A stretch of DNA of 40,125 nucleotides from an uncultured Pelagibacteraceae bacterium (GTDB lineage Bacteria; Pseudomonadota; Alphaproteobacteria; Pelagibacterales; Pelagibacteraceae), in NCBI GenBank assembly GCA_902533585.1, contig CACAMG010000005.1, positions 1 to 40,125 on the forward strand, read 5' to 3'. The notes beneath the pieces were generated by a model. The model worked only from the letters and a program-made list of their open reading frames with translations. It searched no databases and was not told the DNA's origin. The position numbers and the translations under genes are program-made. How positions within the stretch are numbered: position 1 is the stretch's first letter; the number at the start of each line of letters is the position of its first letter. Shown here one piece after another: positions 17,724-27,369 of this stretch.

Positions 17724-18386
17724 ATGACTTTAAAAATAAATAGTGTCGCTCCAGACTTTAAAGCAACTACTCAAGAAGGAGAAATTTCTTTTCACGAGTG
17801 GCTTGGCGACAGCTGGGGAGTATTGTTTTCACATCCAAAAGACTTCACTCCAGTTTGTACAACTGAATTAGGTACTTTAGCAAAAATGAAACCAGACTTT
17901 GACTCAAGAAATGTAAAAGTAATTGGATTAAGCGTAGATCCAGTTTCTGATCACGTTAAATGGTTAGATGACATTAAAGATGTTTGTGGAATGAAACCAT
18001 CTTATCCAATCATAGCAGATGAAAAATTAGAAGTTGCAAAACTTTATAACATGCTTGAAGGCGATGCTGGAACAACATCAATGGGACGTACAGCGGTAGA
18101 CAATGAAACTGTAAGAACTGTTTATGTTATTAGACCAGACAAAAGAATTGGTTTATTTCTAACTTATCCAATGACAACTGGAAGAAACTTTCAAGAGATA
18201 TTAAGAGCAATAGACTCTATGCAAAGAACAGCAAAACATAAGATTGCTACACCAGCTGATTGGAAACCTGGAGAAAAAGTAATTATTGTTCCTAAGGTTA
18301 CAAATGAGGAAGCAAAAAAAATATATCCAGATGGTTGGGAGACAATAAAACCATATTTAAGAAAAGTTCCAGATCCACAAAAGTAA
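17724..18386 (+). CDS. Peroxiredoxin, 1-Cys Prx6-type
   Basis: GVLFSHPKDFTPVCTTELGTLAKM; long C-terminal extension with TPADWKPGEKVIIVP. Confidence 0.92.
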   Translation: MTLKINSVAPDFKATTQEGEISFHEWLGDSWGVLFSHPKDFTPVCTTELGTLAKMKPDFDSRNVKVIGLSVDPVSDHVKWLDDIKDVCGMKPSYPIIADEKLEVAKLYNMLEGDAGTTSMGRTAVDNETVRTVYVIRPDKRIGLFLTYPMTTGRNFQEILRAIDSMQRTAKHKIATPADWKPGEKVIIVPKVTNEEAKKIYPDGWETIKPYLRKVPDPQK

Positions 18387-18387
18387 T

Positions 18388-19041
18388 TTGGATACAAAAG
18401 TATTAAACCAACAATCTCAGCATTGGGAAAAGAATTTCTCAAGTAAGCCTGAGATGTTTGGTTTAGAACCAAGTTTACCAGCAAAAAAAGCTTTAGAATT
18501 ATTTAAAGAAAATGAAATCAATAAAATTATTGAACTAGGTGCTGGATTAGGAAGAGATACAATTTTTTTTGCAAAAAATTCAATTCATGTTGATGCTTTG
18601 GATTATAGCCAGTCAGGGATCAAAGTTATAAATGAAAAAACAAAAATTCAAAATTTATCAGATTATATTTCAACTAAAACTTTTGATGTAAGAAAGACGT
18701 TGCCATTTAAAGACAACTCCATTGATGCTTGCTTTTCTCACATGCTATACTGCATGGCATTAACAAGTTTAGAGCTAGAAAATTTAAATAATGAAATTTG
18801 TAGAGTATTAAAACCAAAAGGTATAAATATTTATACAGTCAGAAATACAGATGATGGTGATTATAAAAATGGAACTTATATAGGGGAAAATTTATATGAA
18901 AACGACGGATTTATTGTGCATTTTTTTTCAAAAGAAAAAGTAAAAAAACTTTTAAAAGGATTTAATAATATTTTAATAGATAGTTTTGAAGAAGGAAATT
19001 TTCCAAGAAAACTATTTTTTGTATATAATCAGAAGATTTAA
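18388..19041 (+). CDS. Class I SAM-dependent methyltransferase (TTG start)
   Basis: IIELGAGLGRDTIFFAKNSIHVDALDYSQSGI; begins 1 bp after the peroxiredoxin stop. Confidence 0.82.
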   Translation: MDTKVLNQQSQHWEKNFSSKPEMFGLEPSLPAKKALELFKENEINKIIELGAGLGRDTIFFAKNSIHVDALDYSQSGIKVINEKTKIQNLSDYISTKTFDVRKTLPFKDNSIDACFSHMLYCMALTSLELENLNNEICRVLKPKGINIYTVRNTDDGDYKNGTYIGENLYENDGFIVHFFSKEKVKKLLKGFNNILIDSFEEGNFPRKLFFVYNQKI

Positions 19042-19046
19042 TATTT

Positions 19047-19802
19047 ATGAAAGATATATATGTAGACGATACAGGAGAAGGCTATCCATTGGTTTTAGTA
19101 CATGGTTTTTTAGGTTCATCAGAGATGTGGAAGCTTCAAAAAGAATTTCTAAAGAAATATTTTAGAGTAATAACACCTGCCCTACCTGGATTTGGAGAAA
19201 GCCATAAGCTTAAATCATTGGATAGTATTAATTCTATGGCTAAAGTCATATTAGAATGTCTTGATAGTAAAAAAATTAATAAATTTAATTTATTAGGTCA
19301 TTCCATGGGCGGAATGATAGTACAAGAAATTGCAAAAATTTCAGGGGATAAAATTAATAAATTAATTTGTTTTGCTACAGGCTCTATTGGAGATATTCCA
19401 GGTAGGTTCGAAACATTAGAGGAATCAAGAGAAAAACTTAAAAAAGAAGGTATTAAAGAAACGGTAAAAAGAGTTCCCAAAAAATGGTTTATTAACGGAG
19501 ATAGGGCAAAATATTATTATCTTTGTGAAAATGCTACAAAAGAAACTAGCCAAGAGACAGCTGACAATGCTCTAATCGCAATGAAAAATTGGAGAGGTTT
19601 TGAAAACTTAAAAAATATTAAAAATGAAACACTTATCATTTGGGGGGATAAAGATATTTCATATAATTTTGAACAGGTTGATACTTTAAATAAAAATATA
19701 CCAAATTCTGATTTATCAATTTTTAAAGGGAGCTGTCACAACGTTCATTTAGAAAAACCTGAAGAATTTAATTCATTAGTTTTAAATTTTCTAAGTAAAT
19801 AG
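19047..19802 (+). CDS. Alpha/beta fold hydrolase
   Basis: LVHGFLGSSEMWK, LLGHSMGGMIVQEIA, GDKDISYNFE, CHNVHLEKPEEFN. Confidence 0.88.
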   Translation: MKDIYVDDTGEGYPLVLVHGFLGSSEMWKLQKEFLKKYFRVITPALPGFGESHKLKSLDSINSMAKVILECLDSKKINKFNLLGHSMGGMIVQEIAKISGDKINKLICFATGSIGDIPGRFETLEESREKLKKEGIKETVKRVPKKWFINGDRAKYYYLCENATKETSQETADNALIAMKNWRGFENLKNIKNETLIIWGDKDISYNFEQVDTLNKNIPNSDLSIFKGSCHNVHLEKPEEFNSLVLNFLSK

Positions 19803-19891
19803 GACATTATTTCATAAAAAACATGTTGAAGTTTTATTAAAATTAAATTCAAATCTGATTTTTAAATTTAAATAACAAAAAGAGGGAAATA

Positions 19892-20854
19892 ATGAAAATA
19901 ATAAAAACAGCGTTAATTGCTGGATTGATTTCAATGTTGACTTCGTTTTCAAGTTTTGCTGAAAAAGTAAAAATTGGAGATCCAGGTTGGACGGGTGCAA
20001 CTGCTATAGCAAATTTATTAGCAGCTGTAGTTATTGACAAAATGGGTGGCGAAGCAGAACTAGTACCAGGAAACAATACTGCAATCTACGGAGCAATTGA
20101 TAGATCAAAGGGCGAAATAGAAGTTCATCCAGATATCTGGTTACCAAACCAAGAAGCTTACACTAATGATTTAGTTCCAAAAGGAACTCTTAAATTAAGT
20201 AGTAATTCTTACGAAGGAAACCAAGGCTATTGTGTTTCTCAAGATTTTGCAAAAAAAATGAATATTACTGCAATTGAAGACTTGGGAAGACCAGAAGTTG
20301 TTAAAGCAATGGACAGCGATGGTAACGGAAAAGGTGAGTTTTGGATTGGTGCAGATGGTTGGGCGTCAGCTAATGTTAACGAAGTAAAAGTAAGAGATTA
20401 CAAATTACTTGATGCGGGAATTGAACCTATAAGAGCAGCAGAAGCTGTTAAAAATGCTAGAGTTTTAGATTCAATTAAAAAAGGAGAAGGTTACGCATTT
20501 TATTGTTACAAACCTCATGCAATTTGGGGAATGGCAGATGTAGTAATGTTAGAAGAACCTAAACATGATCCTGCTAAATATAAAATGATACAACCAAAAG
20601 CAGATCCTGATTGGTATAAAAAGTCTTATGTTGCATCTAAAGACGCACTTAAAAAAATACAAATTGGTTGGGGAACTTCTTTAGAAAGCAAATCTCCAGC
20701 AATCGTTGAATTTTTTAAGAAATTTCAAATATCAGCGGACGATGTTTCTTGGATGGCTTACCAAGTATCAGTTAAAAAAAGAGATCCAGGCGAAGTAGCT
20801 AGAGATTGGATGAGTAAAAACAAATCTAAAGTTGACGGCTGGTTAGGACTATAA
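19892..20854 (+). CDS. proX: Glycine betaine/choline-type ABC transporter substrate-binding protein (ProX/OpuAC-like)
   Basis: Signal peptide; VKIGDPGWTGATAIANLLAAVVIDKMGGEAELVPGNNTAIYGAI; upstream of ATPase and permease of the ProVW type. Confidence 0.88.
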   Translation: MKIIKTALIAGLISMLTSFSSFAEKVKIGDPGWTGATAIANLLAAVVIDKMGGEAELVPGNNTAIYGAIDRSKGEIEVHPDIWLPNQEAYTNDLVPKGTLKLSSNSYEGNQGYCVSQDFAKKMNITAIEDLGRPEVVKAMDSDGNGKGEFWIGADGWASANVNEVKVRDYKLLDAGIEPIRAAEAVKNARVLDSIKKGEGYAFYCYKPHAIWGMADVVMLEEPKHDPAKYKMIQPKADPDWYKKSYVASKDALKKIQIGWGTSLESKSPAIVEFFKKFQISADDVSWMAYQVSVKKRDPGEVARDWMSKNKSKVDGWLGL

Positions 20855-20877
20855 GTTTAGTTCAATAAATTATATTT

Positions 20878-20902
20878 ACCTGGCGACGTAATGTTGCCAG
20901 GT
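20878..20902 (+). promoter_or_regulatory. Intergenic stem-loop between SBP and ATPase genes
   Basis: ACCTGGCGAC-GTAAT-GTTGCCAGGT: 10-bp stem with one G:U in the + transcript (an A:C mismatch in the minus transcript). Confidence 0.8.
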
Positions 20903-20939
20903 ATGCTTTTCAATTGAATTTTGTTTAAAAACGTAATTT

Positions 20940-21992
20940 ATGGAAACAGCTATCCAAATTCAAAACGTCTGGAAAATCTTTGGAAACAATTCAAAAGAAG
21001 CTTTAGATGCTATCCAAAACAAAAAAATTTCAAAGCAGGAAGCTTTAGAAAAATATAACTCTGTAATAGGAGTTTCAAATGTATCTTTTGATGTAAATAA
21101 GGGAGAAATATTCTGTGTTATGGGACTTTCAGGTAGTGGAAAATCTACATTAGTAAGACATATTAATAGACTTCTTGAACCAACTTCTGGAAAAATATTA
21201 ATTAATGATCAAGATGTAATGCAGTTTGATAAAGATAGTTTGCAAGAATTAAGAAATAAAAAAATAGGAATGGTGTTTCAGAATTTTGCATTGATGCCGC
21301 ACAGATCAGTTCTAGATAATATCGCAATGCCTTTAGAAATAAGAGGAGTAAGTAAAAATGATAGATTAGATGCAGCGAACAAAATTTTAAATATTGTAGA
21401 ACTTCAAGGTTGGGGAAATAAATATGCACATGAATTATCTGGAGGTATGCAACAAAGAGTGGGTTTAGCTAGAGCTTTAGCAGCAGATCCGGAATTTTTA
21501 TTAATGGACGAACCTTTTAGTGCATTGGACCCGTTGATTAGGAGACAGCTTCAATCAGAATTCATAAAACTTTCAAAACAGATGAAAAAAACAACTGTGT
21601 TTATCACACATGATTTAGATGAAGCAGTTAGAGTAGGACATAGAATAGCCATCATGAGAGATGGTATGGTAGTTCAAATTGGAACACCAGAAGAAATCGT
21701 TGTTAATCCAGTAGATGAATATGTTGCAGATTTTGTTAAAGGAATTTCAAGACTAAAAGTTGTTCAAGCAAAAACAATTATGCAATCTATAAAAGATTAT
21801 GAAAATAAATTTGGTCCATTAGACAATGAAAGTGAAACAGTAAATGAAAATGATGTTTTGAGTAAACTAATAGAAACTTCAATTTCAAAAGATAAACCAA
21901 TAATAGTTTTAAGCAAAAACAATCAAAAAATGGGAGTTATAAGTCAATCTGATCTATTAAAAGCCGTTGTTGAGGGAAATGATAATGAATAA
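20940..21992 (+). CDS. proV: Glycine betaine ABC transporter ATPase, ProV-like
   Basis: MGLSGSGKSTLVRHINRLLEPTSG, ELSGGMQQRVGLARAL, LMDEPFSALDPLIR; C-terminal partial CBS-like region. Confidence 0.92.
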   Translation: METAIQIQNVWKIFGNNSKEALDAIQNKKISKQEALEKYNSVIGVSNVSFDVNKGEIFCVMGLSGSGKSTLVRHINRLLEPTSGKILINDQDVMQFDKDSLQELRNKKIGMVFQNFALMPHRSVLDNIAMPLEIRGVSKNDRLDAANKILNIVELQGWGNKYAHELSGGMQQRVGLARALAADPEFLLMDEPFSALDPLIRRQLQSEFIKLSKQMKKTTVFITHDLDEAVRVGHRIAIMRDGMVVQIGTPEEIVVNPVDEYVADFVKGISRLKVVQAKTIMQSIKDYENKFGPLDNESETVNENDVLSKLIETSISKDKPIIVLSKNNQKMGVISQSDLLKAVVEGNDNE

Positions 21993-23487
21993 AGAAAATA
22001 AGAATTTATCTAGATCAGAGCTTATAAGCAATTTTGTTATTACAAATCCCGGGTATTACATTAAAGAGTTCAAAAAAATTGGTAGCAAACCATCTTATTC
22101 TTTTTCATTTAATTTATTTGCCTCATTACTAGGTCCAATTTGGTTTGGAATGAGGAATATATGGAATTATGCTTTAGCTTTTTTAATAGTCGAAACTTTT
22201 GCTGTTGTTCAAATTATTAGAGGTTTATTTGGAAATATTACCAAAGATGCTTTAGAAAAAATTGATAAAATCCAATCAACAATTGACTTTAGAAACAAAC
22301 AATTAGAAGCAGCAATACAAAATAATCCTGACAAAGTAGAAGTTTATAAAAGAGCAATAAAATCTTTAGAAGATGCGATGAAAGAGTATGTTTTAGATGT
22401 ACAACAAATCGAGGCTTCTGCTATTTGGATAACAATCTTTGGGTTTGCTGTACTAATATTTGTTAAATTAATTCAAGGAGTATTAGCTAACACCATTTTA
22501 GAAAAAAGATACTCAGAATGGCTTTCAAATAAATTGATTAGCCCTGGTATGAAAATGAAAAATTACATATTAAGTGGAATTTTTACAGCTGTAATAATGT
22601 TATTTTCAGTAGTTCATTACAGTTTTCCTGGGTTGATGGAAATTATGAATGATTTTCCCACTCATCCAGAAATTAGGCTTACTTCAATCAAATGGGTTGA
22701 AACAATTTTCGATTATGCAGTTATAAAAGGAGATGCTTTATTTACAGCAATTACCATTGGAATAAGATCTGTATTAGATTTTTTGGAGTTAATTTTTGTA
22801 AAAACTCCATGGGTTGTAATTATAACTACTATAGTAGTTTTAACAGCTCTATCCGCAGGAGTAAGAACGGCAATTTATTCAGCAGGATTTTTAGCTTATA
22901 TGGGTTTTCTTGGTTTTTGGGTTAAAGCTATGACCACTCTTGCTTTGCTTGGTACCGCAGCAATTTTAAGTATTGTTATTGGAATTCCACTTGGAATTTA
23001 TTGTGCAAGACGGCAAAGATTTTATTCAATGATAAGACCAATAATGGATTTCATGCAAACAATGCCAGCATTTGTATTTATGATTCCAGTAATTGCATTT
23101 TTTGGAACAGGAAAAGTCGCCGCAGTTATAATAACAATGATATTCGGTGGAACACCTGTGGTTAGACTTACAGTTTTAGGTTTGAGAGGTGTTCCTGAAA
23201 CTATAAGAGAAGCTGCAATCGCATATGGTGCATCCAAATGGTATTTGCTTAGAAAGGTAGATTTACCATTGGCAACTCCTTCGATTCTTGCAGGGGTAAA
23301 CCAAACTGTAATGTTAAGTTTAGCAATGGTAGTTGTTGCATCATTAATTGGAGCAAAAGGTTTAGGTCAAGATGTGCTTGAGGCTTTACAGTACGCTAAC
23401 GTAGGACAAGGAATTTTAGCTGGTATTGCAATATTGTTTGTAGCGTTAATTTTAGACAGAGTTGTTCAAGGTAAGAAGAGAGTTTAG
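21985..23487 (+). CDS. proW: Glycine betaine ABC transporter permease, ProW-like with N-terminal extension
   Basis: C-terminal permease (GIPLGIYCARRQRFYSMIRPIMDFMQTMPAFVFMIPVIAFFGTGK; REAAIAYGASKWYLLRKVDLPLATPSILAGVNQ). N-terminal FASLLGPIWFGMRNIWNYALAF is DUF2628-like. Likely start 21985 (overlaps proV stop). Confidence 0.88.
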   Translation: MNKENKNLSRSELISNFVITNPGYYIKEFKKIGSKPSYSFSFNLFASLLGPIWFGMRNIWNYALAFLIVETFAVVQIIRGLFGNITKDALEKIDKIQSTIDFRNKQLEAAIQNNPDKVEVYKRAIKSLEDAMKEYVLDVQQIEASAIWITIFGFAVLIFVKLIQGVLANTILEKRYSEWLSNKLISPGMKMKNYILSGIFTAVIMLFSVVHYSFPGLMEIMNDFPTHPEIRLTSIKWVETIFDYAVIKGDALFTAITIGIRSVLDFLELIFVKTPWVVIITTIVVLTALSAGVRTAIYSAGFLAYMGFLGFWVKAMTTLALLGTAAILSIVIGIPLGIYCARRQRFYSMIRPIMDFMQTMPAFVFMIPVIAFFGTGKVAAVIITMIFGGTPVVRLTVLGLRGVPETIREAAIAYGASKWYLLRKVDLPLATPSILAGVNQTVMLSLAMVVVASLIGAKGLGQDVLEALQYANVGQGILAGIAILFVALILDRVVQGKKRV

Positions 23488-23496
23488 TATTTTTTA

Positions 23497-24111
23497 ATGT
23501 ACTTTCTAATTCTTGGTTTTTTTACAGGTTTAAGTTTAATTTTTGCTATAGGAGCTCAAAATATATTTGTTATGGAGCAAGGCTTAAAAAAACAATATAT
23601 ATTTTTAGTATGTTTGATCTGCTCTGTATCAGATTTAATTTTAATTTTTTTAGGAATATTTTTATTTGAATACCTTAAAATTTACTTCACTAAAAATGTT
23701 GAGTTAATTTTTAATATATTGCTTTTTATCTTTCTAATTTACTTTATTTATAATAAAATAATATCATTATATAATAATTCTAAAATTAATTTTGAAAGTA
23801 ATAATTTATCACTTAAGAATATAATAGTTAAAACTCTTGGTTTTACATATCTAAATCCACATGTTTATTCAGATACAGTTTTTTTTTTAGGAAATTTTTC
23901 AAAAAACTTTTTAATTTCTCATAAATATTTTTTTGGCATAGGAGCTTCTATTGCTTCTTTTTTATTTTTTTTCTCTTTAGGTTATTTAGCAAAATTTTTT
24001 TCAAATTATTTAATTAATTCAAAAGCGTGGAAAATTATAAATTTTTTTATTATTATATTTATGACCGTTTTATCTAGTTATGTATTTTTAGATATTATCA
24101 ATTTAATTTGA
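23497..24111 (+). CDS. LysE/ArgO family amino-acid exporter
   Basis: GFFTGLSLIFAIGAQNIFVMEQGLKKQYIFLVCLICSVSDLILIFLGIF. Confidence 0.85.
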   Translation: MYFLILGFFTGLSLIFAIGAQNIFVMEQGLKKQYIFLVCLICSVSDLILIFLGIFLFEYLKIYFTKNVELIFNILLFIFLIYFIYNKIISLYNNSKINFESNNLSLKNIIVKTLGFTYLNPHVYSDTVFFLGNFSKNFLISHKYFFGIGASIASFLFFFSLGYLAKFFSNYLINSKAWKIINFFIIIFMTVLSSYVFLDIINLI

Positions 24112-25389
24112 AAAACCGTATTTTCTAAGCCTTACATCACCAGTTCTTGCATGAGCTTCCATTCCTTCGTATCTTGATATTCTGGCTGCCGCTGCACCAA
24201 CTTCTTTAGTAGATTCTTTTGTCATTCTCTGAAAACTAAGAGTTTTAATAAATTTCCCAACAAATAAGCCTCCAGTATATCTTCCAGCACCTTTTGTTGG
24301 AAGAATATGATTTGTACCTGAACATTTATCTCCATAAGCGACAGTAGTCTCTTCTCCAATAAATAATGAACCATAATTTTTCAGTCTTTCGTGGAACCAT
24401 TTCAAATTTTTAGTTTGTACTTCTAGGTGCTCAGGAGCATATTCATCACTAATTTTTGCCATTTCTTCGTCAGTATCACATAAAATAACTTCACCAAAAT
24501 CTCTCCATGCATCTCCAGCACTTTGTTTTGGAAGTTCTGGTAAATCAGCAATTAATTCTGGAACTCTTTTCATTACATCATCAGCTAATTTTTTACTTTT
24601 TGTAAATAACCAAGCAGGAGAATTGTAACCATGTTCAGCCTGTCCTACTAAATCATAAGCAACAATTTCAGGATCGGCTGTTTCGTCAGCTATAATTGCA
24701 ATTTCTGTTGGTCCAGCAAAAAGATCTATACCAACTTTTCCAAATAATATTCTTTTGGCTTCAGCAACAAATTGATTACCGGGACCAACTAAAATATCAG
24801 CAGGAGAATTTCCAAATAAACCATTGGTCATTGCTGCAATTGCTTGAACTCCGCCTAAATTCATAATTACATTTGCACCACAAAGGTCTGCGGTATAAAC
24901 AATAGAAGGATGTACTCCAACATCAGGTTTGGGTGAACTGCATACTAAAATGTTTTTTACACCTGCTACTTTGGCAGTAGTTACACTCATTACAGCAGAA
25001 GCAATGTGAGCGTATCTTCCGGCTGGAACATAACATCCTGCAGTATTAACAGGAATTAATTTTTGTCCAGCATACAAACCATCTGAAAGCTCAACTTCAA
25101 AATCTTGACCATAATTTTTTAATTGAGCTTCAGCAAACTTTCTAACTCTTTCATGAGAAAATTGGATATCATCTTTTGTTTTTTGATCTAAATTTTTTTT
25201 TATCTCTTCAATCTTTTCTTTGGAAACTATTATGTCACCATCGTATTTATCGAATTTTTTACCAAGAGCCTTACATCCTTCTTCTTTAGTTTTTTCAATA
25301 TCTTTTAAAATATTTTCTACAATTTCTCTTGTTTTTACATCATCGGTAGATGAGGTTTTTGGTGATTTTTTTAAATATTTTATAGCCAT
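24103..25389 (-). CDS. HisD-family dehydrogenase, sulfopropanediol dehydrogenase (HpsN)-like subgroup
   Basis: GCYVPAGRYAHIASAVMSVTTAKVAGVKNILV, LVGPGNQFVAEAKRILFGKVGIDLFAGPTE, VGQAEHGYNSPA, APEHLEV, YGDKCSGTNHILPTKGAGRYTGGLFVGKFIKT. Confidence 0.8.
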   Translation of the reverse strand: MAIKYLKKSPKTSSTDDVKTREIVENILKDIEKTKEEGCKALGKKFDKYDGDIIVSKEKIEEIKKNLDQKTKDDIQFSHERVRKFAEAQLKNYGQDFEVELSDGLYAGQKLIPVNTAGCYVPAGRYAHIASAVMSVTTAKVAGVKNILVCSSPKPDVGVHPSIVYTADLCGANVIMNLGGVQAIAAMTNGLFGNSPADILVGPGNQFVAEAKRILFGKVGIDLFAGPTEIAIIADETADPEIVAYDLVGQAEHGYNSPAWLFTKSKKLADDVMKRVPELIADLPELPKQSAGDAWRDFGEVILCDTDEEMAKISDEYAPEHLEVQTKNLKWFHERLKNYGSLFIGEETTVAYGDKCSGTNHILPTKGAGRYTGGLFVGKFIKTLSFQRMTKESTKEVGAAAARISRYEGMEAHARTGDVRLRKYGFSN

Positions 25390-25417
25390 AATTTATTTAA
25401 AAATTTTAAATCATTAA

Positions 25418-26329
25418 TCAATCTAATGCAACAACAGCAGCTGCCATAGATGCCAATCTTGCTGAAGCCTCATCAGATCTACTAGTAATTACAACAGGAA
25501 CTTTGCCTCCAACCACTACTCCTGCAGCGCACGCTCCCATAAAATATATCATCATTTTAACTAAACTGTTTCCAGATTCTATATTAGGTACTAACAAAAC
25601 ATCTGCTTCACCAGCTACAATATTTTTTATTCCTTTAATAGCTGCAGATTTTTTTGAAATACTGTTATCAAAAGCTAAAGGTCCAAACACATCAGCATTT
25701 ATTTTTTCTTTAACAGCTAGTTCAGTAATTTCCTTAGCGTCTAAAGAACTCTGTACACTATCTAACACTTCTTCAGTAGCAGATAGAACCGCAACTTTAG
25801 GTCTATCAATTCCAATTCTATTACAAAAATTTACAACATTTTTTAATATATGCATTTTTGTTTTAATATTTGGTAAGACATTAAGAGCGCCATCTGTGAT
25901 AATTAATGGTTTGTCATCTTTGTTTAATGTCATATGCCAAATATGACTTAACCTTGTTTTTCCAATAAGATTATATTCTTTTTTTATAACCTCTTTCATC
26001 AAAACGTCAGTATGAATATGGCCTTTTACAATTATTTTTATTTTGCCTTCCGATGCGAGTTGAGCAGCAACTTTTGCAGTTCTATTTTCATCAGGTTCAT
26101 GTACTATTTTATAATTTGAGATATCAAATTTAAGCTCATCAGCACAATTTTCTATTTCTTTTTTATTTCCAATAAAAATTGGTATAATTAAGTTTTCACC
26201 TACTGCATCCATAATTGACAACATAGGCAAAGGTTTTCCAGCATTAACTATACCTGCTGTTACACCTTTTTTTTTATGTGCAGAATCTAAGAGATTGTTT
26301 GGGCAAACTATTTCTTTATCTGAAATCAT
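25418..26329 (-). CDS. Phosphate acetyl/butyryltransferase family protein (Pta/Ptb-like)
   Basis: IIPIFIGNKKEIE, KIIVKGHIHTDVLMKEV, HIWHM, LIITDGALNVLPNIKTK, ADVLLVPNIESGNSLVKMMIYF. Confidence 0.85.
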   Translation of the reverse strand: MISDKEIVCPNNLLDSAHKKKGVTAGIVNAGKPLPMLSIMDAVGENLIIPIFIGNKKEIENCADELKFDISNYKIVHEPDENRTAKVAAQLASEGKIKIIVKGHIHTDVLMKEVIKKEYNLIGKTRLSHIWHMTLNKDDKPLIITDGALNVLPNIKTKMHILKNVVNFCNRIGIDRPKVAVLSATEEVLDSVQSSLDAKEITELAVKEKINADVFGPLAFDNSISKKSAAIKGIKNIVAGEADVLLVPNIESGNSLVKMMIYFMGACAAGVVVGGKVPVVITSRSDEASARLASMAAAVVALD

Positions 26330-27325
26330 TTAATTATTCCAAAATGGGCATTCGCTTGGAGCAAATAGATATTTTTTTAAATTATCTGATAATTTTAAAG
26401 TAGTGATAGACATACCAGCCATTTCCATTGAAGTTGCATATCTTCCAACATAAGTTTTGATATTATTTATTTTTGAATTAGATAAATTTTCATTTACTCT
26501 TTTTGAAATAATATATAATTCTTCTAGAGGAGTAGCACCCAAACTGTTTATCATTATGGCAATATTTTCATTAGATTTTAATTTTGAATCATCCATGATT
26601 CTTTTGTAAAGATCATCAACTAAATCATTTGCGGGCCTTAATTTTTCTCTTTTAATACCTGGTTCACCATGTATTCCCATGCCAATTTCTATCTCATCAT
26701 CACTTATTTCAAAAGTGGGTTTACCAGCCTCTGGTAATATACAGGGAGACAATGCAACCCCAAGTGTTCTAATATTGCTATTGGCTTCAGCTGCTGTATT
26801 AAAAACCTCATCAAGAGAAGCACCATCTTCAGCAATGGCTCCAGCAATTTTAAAGACAAAAATCATACCAGCTATTCCTCTACGTTTTAATTTTTCAGAT
26901 TCATTTGCACTTGCAATATCATCTGCAACTATTACCTTTTTTGTTTTGATGCCTTCGGCTTCAACCATTTCACATGCCATTTCAAAATTCATTACGTCTC
27001 CACCGTAATTACCAATAATACATAAAACACCATTTCCATTATCTGCATTTTTAATTGCTGATACCATCTGTTCAACAGAAGGTGATGCGAATACCGAGCC
27101 TATTGCACATGCATCCAAAAACCCTTTTCCAACATATCCTGTAAAAACTGGTAGATGACCAGAGCCACCACCAGTCACTATTCCAACTTTTTTAGATGCT
27201 TTGTTAGATCTTGTGATAACTCTATTGTTATCTTTGGCCATGGCATAAATATTCGGATGAGACTTAATTAAGCCATCAATAGACTCTTCTACAAAATTAC
27301 TTGGATTGTTGATTATTTTTTTCAT
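26330..27325 (-). CDS. Dihydroxyacetone kinase DhaK-type subunit
   Basis: GGGSGHLPVFTGYVGKGFLDACAIGSVFASPS, NYGGDVMNFEMACEM, MGIHGEPGIKR (covalent-binding His motif). Confidence 0.92.
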   Translation of the reverse strand: MKKIINNPSNFVEESIDGLIKSHPNIYAMAKDNNRVITRSNKASKKVGIVTGGGSGHLPVFTGYVGKGFLDACAIGSVFASPSVEQMVSAIKNADNGNGVLCIIGNYGGDVMNFEMACEMVEAEGIKTKKVIVADDIASANESEKLKRRGIAGMIFVFKIAGAIAEDGASLDEVFNTAAEANSNIRTLGVALSPCILPEAGKPTFEISDDEIEIGMGIHGEPGIKREKLRPANDLVDDLYKRIMDDSKLKSNENIAIMINSLGATPLEELYIISKRVNENLSNSKINNIKTYVGRYATSMEMAGMSITTLKLSDNLKKYLFAPSECPFWNN

Positions 27326-27369
27326 AATTATTTTTATAATCTAAATTTAAAAAAGTATATAGTTGTTAT

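Noticed and set aside
19812-20000. Minus-strand ORF over the proX promoter/signal peptide region
   Set aside because: Overlaps the start of a well-supported SBP gene, with no motifs and no RBS.
24103-25389. Annotating this as biosynthetic histidinol dehydrogenase (hisD)
   Set aside because: Sequence features and catabolic neighbourhood fit an HpsN-like paralog better; left as HisD-family.
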